From an uncultured Oscillospiraceae bacterium (lineage in GTDB: Bacteria > Bacillota > Clostridia > Oscillospirales > Oscillospiraceae): 20,841 nt of DNA. The stretch covers positions 1 to 20,841 of the forward strand of contig CAKTQE010000037.1 of NCBI GenBank assembly GCA_934593275.1. The letters run 5' to 3'. The notes beneath the pieces were generated by a model that ran no database searches, was not told the origin of the DNA, and saw nothing but the letters and a program-made list of their open reading frames with translations. Position numbers and translations under genes: made by a program. Positions 15,586 to 20,841 of this stretch are shown in pieces. Numbering within the stretch: position 1 is the first letter of the stretch; each line of letters begins with the position of its first letter.

Positions 15586-15613
15586 GGGCGGCAGTCTTTG
15601 TCGCCCCTTTTTT
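15586..15613 (+). terminator. terminator between the MgsA-like gene and hisS
   Basis: A 7-bp stem (15586-15592 with 15600-15606, one G-U pair, 7-nt loop) is followed by C and six Ts. It lies 27 nt after the MgsA-like stop and 36 nt before the hisS start. No clear promoter is seen between it and hisS, so readthrough may feed hisS. Confidence 0.75.
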
Positions 15614-15649
15614 GCGAAAACCCACTTACCGATAAAGGAGACCAGATTT

Positions 15650-17002
15650 ATGGATATTATCAAGCCCCGCACCCTCTCCGGCTTTATGGAGCTGCTGCCG
15701 GACAAGCAGATCCAGTTTGAGCGGATGACCAAAATCCTCCGGGAGACTTACGCCTCCTATGGCTTTGCCCCTCTGGATACCCCCGCCATTGAAGATGCCC
15801 AGATCCTTCTGGCCAAGGGCGGCGGAGAGACGGAAAAGCAGATCTACCGCTTCACCAAGGGCGACAGCGACCTGGCCCTGCGGTTTGATTTGACGGTGCC
15901 CCTGGCCAAATACGTGGCCCTGCATTATAACGAACTGGCATTCCCCTTCCGCCGGTATCAGATCAGCAAGGTCTACCGGGGAGAGCGGGCCCAGAGAGGC
16001 CGGTTCCGGGAATTCTACCAGGCGGACATTGACATCATCGGTGACGGCAAGCTGGATATTCTCAACGAGGCGGAGATCCCCGCCATCATCTACAAGGTCT
16101 TTGCAGGCTTCGGCCTGAGCCGGTTCCAGATCCGGGTGAACAACCGGAAAATTCTCACAGGCTTCTATGATATGCTGGGCCTGGGGGAGAAGAGCGGCGA
16201 CATCATGCGCTCGGTAGACAAGCTGGACAAAATCGGCCCGGAGAAGGTCCAGGCCATCCTTTTGGAGGACTGTGGCCTGACGGAAGAACAGGCCCAGGAG
16301 ATTCTGCGCTTTATCTCCATCCGGGGTACCAATGCCCAGGTTTTGGAGGCTCTGGAAGGGTATCTGGGCAAGAATGAGACCTTTGACGTGGGCGTGTCCG
16401 AGCTGAAAGCCGTTACCGCCAACCTCTCCGCTTTCGGTGTGCCGGAAAGGAACTTCGCCGTAGATCTGACCATTGCCCGGGGCCTGGATTACTACACCGG
16501 CACCGTTTACGAAACCGCACTCCTTGACCATCCGGAAATCGGCTCCGTCTGCTCCGGTGGCCGGTATGACAATCTGGCGGGCTACTACATTGACAAGCCC
16601 CTGCCCGGTGTGGGCATTTCCATCGGCCTGACCCGGCTGTTCTATGTGCTGGACGAGCAGGGCCTCCTGAACCCCGCCCTGCCCTCCGCTCCCGCGGATG
16701 TGCTGGTGCTGCCCATGACCGCCGATATGGCCCCGGCCATTGCCCTGGCAGAGCGGCTTCGCACTTCCGGTCTGCGGGTTCAGCTCTATGCGGAGCAGAA
16801 GAAGTTCAAGCAGAAAATGGCCTACGCCAACAAGCTGGGGGTACCCTTTGCGGTGCTTCTGGGAGAAGACGAGCTGGAAAAGGGCCTGTGCAGTCTCAAA
16901 AACATGGTTACCGGTGAGCAGCAGCTCCTCGACCCTGAGGAAGCGGCCCAGGTCATCCACCAGGCCGTCAATGCCCAGTGTCCGGTGATCCTGGAAAAGT
17001 AA
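15650..17002 (+). CDS. hisS: histidyl-tRNA synthetase
   Basis: HisS charges tRNA-His with histidine. The 450-residue class II synthetase has motif 2 around VYRGERAQRGRFREFYQADI, the histidine-specific signature ARGLDYYTGTVYE, SGGRYDNL, and motif 3 GVGISIGLTRL. A C-terminal anticodon-binding domain follows (from about PADVLVLPM). The start is the ATG at 15650, with AAAGGAG about 9 nt upstream. The N-terminus KPRTLSGFMELLP, with IEDAQILLAKGGGETEKQIYRF, differs from the usual bacterial beginning (GTxDxLP) and recalls the second HisRS type found in archaea, eukaryotes and some bacteria; this is an impression by eye. The leader is too short for a T-box. aspS, a common partner in Firmicutes, does not follow. 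Confidence 0.95.
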   Translation: MDIIKPRTLSGFMELLPDKQIQFERMTKILRETYASYGFAPLDTPAIEDAQILLAKGGGETEKQIYRFTKGDSDLALRFDLTVPLAKYVALHYNELAFPFRRYQISKVYRGERAQRGRFREFYQADIDIIGDGKLDILNEAEIPAIIYKVFAGFGLSRFQIRVNNRKILTGFYDMLGLGEKSGDIMRSVDKLDKIGPEKVQAILLEDCGLTEEQAQEILRFISIRGTNAQVLEALEGYLGKNETFDVGVSELKAVTANLSAFGVPERNFAVDLTIARGLDYYTGTVYETALLDHPEIGSVCSGGRYDNLAGYYIDKPLPGVGISIGLTRLFYVLDEQGLLNPALPSAPADVLVLPMTADMAPAIALAERLRTSGLRVQLYAEQKKFKQKMAYANKLGVPFAVLLGEDELEKGLCSLKNMVTGEQQLLDPEEAAQVIHQAVNAQCPVILEK

Positions 17003-17018
17003 GAATATAAAAGATAGA

Positions 17019-17064
17019 AACGTATCGTTGTAAAGCCGAAGGGTTTTGCAATGATACGTTTTTT
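17019..17064 (+). terminator. terminator of hisS
   Basis: A 19-bp stem (17019-17037 with 17042-17060, including three G-U pairs, 4-nt loop GAAG) runs into a T tract (last stem bases TT, then four Ts). It begins 17 nt after the hisS stop. It is long and AT-rich at the base but very regular. Confidence 0.9.
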
Positions 17065-17132
17065 CTCTGCTGCATTATGTGTTTCTACCAATTATGGATT
17101 TGAAAAAATTAAAAATCATGTGCATTTTGCTA

Positions 17133-17161
17133 TTGACGAATGGGTTTTTGGGATGTATGAT
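17133..17161 (+). promoter_or_regulatory. promoter of the antiporter-mgtC operon
   Basis: TTGACG (17133-17138), a 17-bp spacer and TATGAT (17156-17161) form a strong sigma-A-type promoter with transcription starting near 17168, about 54 nt before the GTG start. Confidence 0.8.
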
Positions 17162-17175
17162 GTAGCAAACCAAAT

Positions 17176-17193
17176 TGTAAAATATATTTTACA
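17176..17193. promoter_or_regulatory. 18-bp perfect palindrome, candidate operator
   Basis: TGTAAAATATATTTTACA is a perfect 18-bp palindrome lying at about +9 to +26 from the predicted start. A repressor bound here would block transcription. It resembles no site that I can name with confidence: the TGTAA half-sites are seen in several Gram-positive operators (GlnR-like and others), but the spacing is one base longer than GlnR. Confidence 0.5.
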
Positions 17194-17221
17194 CGGTATT
17201 TTTCCAGAAGGAGGTTTTTCC

Positions 17222-18670
17222 GTGTCCGCGCTTCACAATACACTTCTGAATCTGCCCCCGGTGCCCACCGTGATCATTTCCGTGGCCCTGATGCTGTTTT
17301 CCGGATTTCTGCTGACCCGGATCACAAAGCTCCTGCGGCTGCCCAATGTCACGGCCTACATTGTGGCGGGCATCCTGATCGGTCCCTTTGGCCTGAACCT
17401 GGTTCCCCAAAACATCATTGACGGGACGGATTTTCTTTCGGACATCGCCCTGGCCTTTATCGCCTTTTCCACAGGAGAGTTTTTTAAGCTGTCGGTGCTG
17501 AAGAAAAACGGCATGAAAGTGGTGTGGATCACCATTTTGGAGTCGGTGCTGGCATCCGTGGCGGTGTTTATTCTGACCTACTGGGTGCTGGGCCTGGAAC
17601 TGGCGTTCTCCATTGTCCTCTCGGCTCTGGCCTCTGCCACAGCCCCGGCTTCTACCATGATGACCATTCGTCAGACTGGGGCCAAGGGGGATTTCGTCAA
17701 TACCTTGCTGCAAGTGGTGGCCCTGGACGATGTGGTGGGGCTGGTGCTGTATTCCATGGCCATTTCCGTGGCCCTGGCCTCCCTGGGGGGCGGTGGCTTT
17801 ACGGTGTTTACCCTGGTGCGGCCCATTCTGCTGAATCTGCTGGTCATGGCTCTGGGCGGCACCTTTGGGGTGCTGATGAAGCTGCTGATGCCCAGCAACC
17901 GGTCAACAGACAACAAGCTGATCATTTCCATTGCCCTGCTTTTTAGCTTCTGCGGCATCTGCGCCCTGCTGGATGTGTCGCCCCTGCTTGGCTGCATGGC
18001 CATGGGAACGGTTTATACCAACATTGCGGAGAATGACAAGCTGTTTCGGCAGCTGGGCTATTTCAGTCCCCCTATTTTGCTGCTGTTTTTTGTCCGCTCC
18101 GGCATGTCTTTCCAGCTGGATGCCCTGGTGTCTACGGAGGGCGCGCTGAATGGGGTGCCGTTGCTTGTCATCGGCGGCGGCTATTTTCTGGTGCGCATTC
18201 TGGGCAAATACCTGGGGGCCTGGCTGGGCTGCTGGGCCGTGGGGAAAACAAAGCTGGTGCGCAATTACTTAGGCCTGGCCCTGATCCCCCAGGCGGGGGT
18301 GGCCATCGGCCTGGCGGCTCTGGGTGCCAGAACCTTAGGCGGCAGCATGGGGGAGGACCTGCAAACCATCATTCTGGCTTCCAGCGTGCTGTATGAACTC
18401 ATCGGCCCGGGCTGTGCCAAGCTGGCACTGTACCTTTCCAAATCCTATTCCAATTGCCTGGAGGATTTGGCCCTGGTGGAGGAAGTCACAGAGACCGGAG
18501 AACGGAAAAACGATGTACAGCTGCTTATTGAGCGTATCCAAAAAATTCAAAAGGAGCTTCCCCAGCATGACCCGGTGATGAGCGAGGAGGAAGCGGCCTT
18601 TACGGAAGCCGCCGAGGAGCATCTGGCAAGAGGCCAGATCCAGCGGCACTATTTTTCAACATGGAGGTAA
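17222..18670 (+). CDS. cation:proton antiporter, CPA2/Kef-type
   Basis: The 482-residue protein is an integral membrane transporter with about 12 hydrophobic segments up to residue ~410, then a cytosolic tail of about 75 residues rich in Glu and Lys. Family marks: LPNVTAYIVAGILIGPFGL near residues 40-60, FSTGEFFKL (82-90), ATAPASTMMTIRQTGAKGDF, and the ion-binding pair Asp169-Asp170 in VALDDVVGLVLYS. CPA2 antiporters exchange K+ or Na+ for protons; the ion cannot be told here. The usual Kef C-terminal KTN (NAD-binding) domain is absent. GTG is the start, because AAGGAGG lies 7 nt upstream; the longer frame runs back into the hisS terminator. An MgtC-family gene follows 6 nt later, with its ribosome binding site overlapping this stop. 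Confidence 0.88.
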   Translation: MSALHNTLLNLPPVPTVIISVALMLFSGFLLTRITKLLRLPNVTAYIVAGILIGPFGLNLVPQNIIDGTDFLSDIALAFIAFSTGEFFKLSVLKKNGMKVVWITILESVLASVAVFILTYWVLGLELAFSIVLSALASATAPASTMMTIRQTGAKGDFVNTLLQVVALDDVVGLVLYSMAISVALASLGGGGFTVFTLVRPILLNLLVMALGGTFGVLMKLLMPSNRSTDNKLIISIALLFSFCGICALLDVSPLLGCMAMGTVYTNIAENDKLFRQLGYFSPPILLLFFVRSGMSFQLDALVSTEGALNGVPLLVIGGGYFLVRILGKYLGAWLGCWAVGKTKLVRNYLGLALIPQAGVAIGLAALGARTLGGSMGEDLQTIILASSVLYELIGPGCAKLALYLSKSYSNCLEDLALVEEVTETGERKNDVQLLIERIQKIQKELPQHDPVMSEEEAAFTEAAEEHLARGQIQRHYFSTWR

Positions 18671-18676
18671 TGTATT

Positions 18677-19393
18677 GTGGAAAAAGATTGGATTTCCGGG
18701 CTGCTGGGCCAGTGGAGCGGTGAACTGAATCTGTGGTCGGTGCTTTTTCGCTTGGTGCTGAGCCTGGTGCTGTCGGCCATTATCGGCTGTGAGCGTTCCA
18801 GCAAACGCCATTCCGCCGGTCTGCGGACCTTTATTCTGGTAAGCCTGGTGGGAACCGGCACCATGCTCATTGACCAGTATCTGATGCTATTCTACAAAGC
18901 CCCCCTGCCGGTACTCTCCGCCGCCGGGGTCATCGGCACCGCCACATTGAGCAGCAATTCTGTTCTTTTCAGCTCCAAAAGCCAGATCAAGGGCCTGACC
19001 ACTTCCGTGGGCCTGTGGTGCTGCGGCGTGGTGGGCATCGCCCTGGGTGCCGGTATGTACACCGTGGCCCTAGGCCTGACCCTGACCATGCTCGCCTGCA
19101 TGTCCAGCCTGCCGACCCTGGAAAAGAGCCTCAAGGACCGCTCCAACCATTTTGAAGTCCACCTGGAACTGAAAAACAAAAGCGACCTGCCAGACTTCGT
19201 CTCCACCGTCCGGGCCTTGGGCATCCGCATTGACGACATCGAGTTAAACCCCGCCTACTTAAATTCCGGCATCAGCGTTTTCTCCGTCTCTTTTACCATT
19301 GCCAGCCAGGAATTAAAAAAATACAAAAAACACGAGGACATCATTTCCGCCCTGCGCTCCCTGGAATATGTATATCATATAGAGGAAATGTAG
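18677..19393 (+). CDS. MgtC/SapB-family membrane protein
   Basis: The 238-residue protein has an N-terminal membrane domain with the MgtC signature: IIGCERSSKRHSAGLRTFILVSLVG (about residues 35-59, quoted in part), then VIGTATLSSNSVLF and a GLTTSVGLWCCGVVGIALGAGMY-like segment (about 105-127). A soluble C-terminal ACT-like domain (about 155-238) follows. MgtC proteins affect magnesium-limited growth and membrane potential, in some pathogens through the F-type ATPase; the function in commensals is unsettled. GTG is the start, with GGAGGT 8 nt upstream, overlapping the antiporter stop. Co-transcription with the antiporter suggests a shared role in cation or membrane-potential homeostasis; this is inference. 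No terminator is evident before the tRNA gene. Confidence 0.88.
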   Translation: MEKDWISGLLGQWSGELNLWSVLFRLVLSLVLSAIIGCERSSKRHSAGLRTFILVSLVGTGTMLIDQYLMLFYKAPLPVLSAAGVIGTATLSSNSVLFSSKSQIKGLTTSVGLWCCGVVGIALGAGMYTVALGLTLTMLACMSSLPTLEKSLKDRSNHFEVHLELKNKSDLPDFVSTVRALGIRIDDIELNPAYLNSGISVFSVSFTIASQELKKYKKHEDIISALRSLEYVYHIEEM

Positions 19394-19455
19394 GATTGCC
19401 GCCGCTACCACCCGGCTCTGTTTGTCAAAATCAAAGAAGCTCAGGGAAAACCGCA

Positions 19456-19484
19456 TTGACAAAGACCCTGTCCTGTGCTATATT
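19456..19484 (+). promoter_or_regulatory. promoter of tRNA-Leu
   Basis: TTGACA (19456-19461), a 17-bp spacer and TATATT (19479-19484), 11 nt before the tRNA 5' end. It is near consensus, as expected for a stable RNA gene. Confidence 0.85.
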
Positions 19485-19495
19485 GAAACCCGAAC

Positions 19496-19578
19496 GCGGG
19501 CATGGTGGAATTGGTAGACTCGGTGGATTTAGGTTCCACTGCTAACGCGTGCAGGTTCGAGTCCTGTTGCCCGCACCA
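19496..19578 (+). tRNA. tRNA-Leu (anticodon UAG)
   Basis: A 7-bp acceptor stem (19496-19502 with 19568-19574), discriminator A19575 and encoded CCA (19576-19578) are present. The anticodon stem is 19523-19527 with 19535-19539, and the 7-nt loop puts TAG at 19530-19532, decoding CUA leucine codons. The T arm is 19551-19567 with loop TTCGAGT. The D arm contains GGTAGA, and a variable arm of about 11 nt fits a class II tRNA. Confidence 0.97.
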
Positions 19579-19610
19579 AGAAAAAAGGTCGCCTTTCGGC
19601 GGCCTTTTTT
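19579..19610 (+). terminator. terminator of tRNA-Leu
   Basis: The stem GGTCGCC/GGCGGCC (19587-19593 with 19598-19604, one G-T pair, loop TTTC) is preceded by As and followed by six Ts (19605-19610). The terminator is also the centre of a much longer palindrome and is copied in each unit of the following array (near 19756, 19925 and 20094). Confidence 0.9.
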
Positions 19611-19755
19611 CTTGGTGCGGGCAACAGGACTCGAACCCATCTCAATGCCAAATGCCAGTGGCATTTGGCGGCAACCAGTTCAAAAACTGGTTGCAACCAT
19701 ATGGTTTTGCCGTGCAAAACCAGCACTCGAGTCCTGTCCCCCATAACATCAAAAA
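19587..19755. repeat. 169-bp tandem repeat, unit 1
   Basis: Starting at the tRNA terminator stem, the unit holds, on the minus strand, a copy of the tRNA-Leu 3' half (T arm, acceptor 3' strand, CCA; 19612-19637). It then has three hairpins on either strand: 19647-19669 (11-bp arms), 19671-19694 (10-bp arms) and 19703-19721 (8-bp arms). It ends with a decayed plus-strand T-arm-like piece, CTCGAGTCCTGT. By eye it differs from units 2 and 3 by one base, in the T-stem copy. Confidence 0.95.
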
Positions 19756-19924
19756 GGTCGCCTTTCGGCGGCCTTTTTTCTTGGTGCGGGCAACGGGACT
19801 CGAACCCATCTCAATGCCAAATGCCAGTGGCATTTGGCGGCAACCAGTTCAAAAACTGGTTGCAACCATATGGTTTTGCCGTGCAAAACCAGCACTCGAG
19901 TCCTGTCCCCCATAACATCAAAAA
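19756..19924. repeat. 169-bp tandem repeat, unit 2
   Basis: A full copy that, as far as I can see, is identical to unit 3. It includes the terminator hairpin, the reverse tRNA-Leu 3' half (with CCCG in place of CCTG in the T stem), the three hairpins and the plus-strand T-arm-like end. Confidence 0.95.
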
Positions 19925-20093
19925 GGTCGCCTTTCGGCGGCCTTTTTTCTTGGTGCGGGCAACGGGACTCGAACCCATCTCAATGCCAAATGCCAGTGGC
20001 ATTTGGCGGCAACCAGTTCAAAAACTGGTTGCAACCATATGGTTTTGCCGTGCAAAACCAGCACTCGAGTCCTGTCCCCCATAACATCAAAAA
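19925..20093. repeat. 169-bp tandem repeat, unit 3
   Basis: A full copy with exact 169-bp spacing from units 2 and 4. The near-zero divergence from unit 2 points to recent amplification or continuous homogenisation. Confidence 0.95.
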
Positions 20094-20179
20094 GGTCGCC
20101 TTTTGGCGGCCTTTTTCATTGGTGCGGGCAATGGGACTCAAACCCATCTCACTGCCAAATGCCAGTGGCATTTGGCGGC
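20094..20179. repeat. tandem repeat, partial and diverged unit 4
   Basis: The first 86 bp of the unit are kept, with about six substitutions: the loop TTTT for TTTC, ATTGG for CTTGG, a changed T loop and others. Homology stops after the first inner hairpin. As the most diverged copy at the edge, it may be the oldest unit. On the minus strand it also gives a stem and T run that could end transcription from the DUF296 gene. Confidence 0.85.
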
Positions 20180-20217
20180 TATGATTACGAAAGTTCGAAG
20201 CTTTTTGACCCGAAAGT

Positions 20218-20649
20218 TCAAGCCTTTGGTCTGAAAATCAGTTCATCGTAGCCGGTTTCCGGGTCTTGTTCTACGCCGAAGGACTGGCCGGGGAGTTCCG
20301 CGATGACCAGTTCGCAGGTGGTGTTTACCAGGCAGCCGGGGCAGAGGTGGCCGCCTAGGGTGGTGAGGTCTTCTCGGGAGAGGGCGATGTGCAGGTGGCA
20401 ACGCTGACGGCTGACAGTTCCGTTGAGGCTGACGATTTCGCATTCTTCCGGGATGGAGCGGATGTTGACGCCGCTGGCGTCCCGCACCCGGCCCTGGGAA
20501 ATGCAGCCTACGGCACTGAGGACCACACCGGCCTGAATGTCTGCCTGCCGGGCAAGTTCCCGGATGGACAGCAGCAGATCGTCTCCCCGGTGGAGCCGGA
20601 GACTGTGGCACCGCAGAACGCCCTGGGTGGTCAGAATGGGGTACTCCAT
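20218..20649 (-). CDS. PPC/DUF296-domain protein
   Basis: The 143-residue protein is a single PPC (DUF296) domain, here without AT-hooks. The pattern is HSLRLHRGDDLLLSIRELA, GVVLSAVGCISQGRVR, then EIVSLNGTVS, HLHIALSRED, GGHLCPGCLV and the end TGYDELIF. Bacterial stand-alone PPC proteins form trimers; their function is poorly known, though annotations often say DNA-binding. His and Cys residues (HLH, GGHLCPGC) could bind a metal. The ATG lies 3 nt after the stop of the nitroreductase-like gene, with GGGGGT just upstream, so the two are probably one operon. The stop lies at the edge of the tandem repeat array. Confidence 0.85.
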   Translation of the reverse strand: MEYPILTTQGVLRCHSLRLHRGDDLLLSIRELARQADIQAGVVLSAVGCISQGRVRDASGVNIRSIPEECEIVSLNGTVSRQRCHLHIALSREDLTTLGGHLCPGCLVNTTCELVIAELPGQSFGVEQDPETGYDELIFRPKA

Positions 20650-20652
20650 GGC

Positions 20653-20841
20653 TTACCCCCGATAGGCGGTCAAATTGGAAAGGTCTTTCCGCTTTTTGGG
20701 CCGCAGGGGGTCGCCCTCCTGGGCATAGCCCAGGGTGATGACCAGCCGGACGGGCTGGGTCAGATCGCAGATTTTCCGGATTTTTTCATCATCCAGCCAA
20801 CCCAGAATGCAGCTGCCAAGCCCCTGGGCCGTGGCCTCAGC
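20653..20841 (-). CDS. nitroreductase-family protein, C-terminal fragment (cut by window edge)
   Basis: Only the last 62 residues are in the window; the frame is open to the right edge. The sequence AEATAQGLGSCILGW, followed by RLVITLGYAQEGDPLRPKKR, matches the C-terminal end of small FMN nitroreductases (the GLGSCILGW and LGYA motifs). The substrate cannot be told. It is upstream of and probably cotranscribed with the PPC-domain gene. There is no sign of truncation other than the window edge. Confidence 0.8.
   Translation of the reverse strand, partial: AEATAQGLGSCILGWLDDEKIRKICDLTQPVRLVITLGYAQEGDPLRPKKRKDLSNLTAYRG

Noticed and set aside
15559..15649. T-box riboswitch before hisS
   Set aside because: Only 91 nt lie between the genes, too short for a T-box stem I and antiterminator, and no T-box sequence is visible.
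15626..16960. Open frame of 444 codons on the minus strand opposite hisS
   Set aside because: Antisense shadow of hisS without motifs or a plausible start.
19612..19637. Further complete tRNA genes on the minus strand in each repeat unit
   Set aside because: Only the T arm, acceptor 3' strand and CCA are present; no matching 5' acceptor strand, D arm or anticodon arm can be found.
19587..20179. CRISPR array
   Set aside because: The repeats are contiguous 169-bp units with no variable spacers, and no cas genes are present in the window.
19502..20251. Several small overlapping frames with near-identical peptide repeats in the tandem array
   Set aside because: They exist in several frames at once on both strands because a 169-bp unit shifts frame at each copy; they run through hairpins, the tRNA and its terminator and have no ribosome binding sites.

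Overview
The window looks like a chromosomal segment from a GC-rich gut Clostridium relative (Bacillota, Clostridia, probably Oscillospiraceae/Ruminococcaceae-like). The pointers are the PyrD-PyrK type dihydroorotate dehydrogenase, strong GGAGG ribosome binding sites, sigma-A promoters with 17-bp spacers, a membrane mannosyltransferase of the Gpi18-like family, and intergenic GC-rich hairpin repeats of a kind I associate with these genomes. No genus can be named from sequence alone. Most genes are housekeeping. The unusual material lies in the non-coding stretches and in a few odd proteins.

Layout. 206-8721, minus strand: a tightly packed de novo UMP operon in the order pyrC-carB-pyrK-pyrD-pyrF-pyrE-pyrB, covering every step except the glutaminase subunit carA, which is not in the window. 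It starts from a near-consensus promoter (8800-8828), followed by a leader that can form either a terminator or an overlapping antiterminator. The last gene, pyrB, carries a fused C-terminal zinc ribbon that matches the Cys spacing of the regulatory subunit PyrI, but lacks PyrI's nucleotide-binding domain. 8950-11557, plus: pgi and a polytopic Gpi18-like glycosyltransferase. 11662-12069, plus: a small P-loop protein behind a good promoter with a 17-bp palindrome. 12119-13095: about 1 kb without genes, filled with dispersed hairpin repeats in both orientations. 13139-14137, minus: pta. 14363-17002, plus: an orphan MinD-like ATPase, a methylglyoxal-synthase-like protein whose catalytic residues are replaced, and hisS. 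17222-19393, plus: a CPA2/Kef-type antiporter and an MgtC/SapB-family protein, probably one operon, with an 18-bp perfect palindrome just after the promoter.

19496-20179 holds tRNA-Leu(UAG) and its terminator, then an array of 169-bp direct repeats (three almost identical full copies and a fourth partial one). Each repeat carries a reverse-oriented copy of the tRNA-Leu 3' half (T arm, acceptor strand, CCA) and several hairpins. 20218-20841, minus: a PPC/DUF296-domain protein and the C-terminal end of a nitroreductase-like protein cut by the window edge.

Best candidates for something undescribed: (1) the tRNA-Leu-derived tandem array and its 84-bp near-perfect palindrome; (2) the MgsA-like protein lacking the catalytic Asp/His set; (3) the short attenuator of the pyr operon; (4) the PyrB-zinc ribbon fusion. 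Neighbouring genes suggest operons but no obvious new defence or biosynthetic gene cluster.
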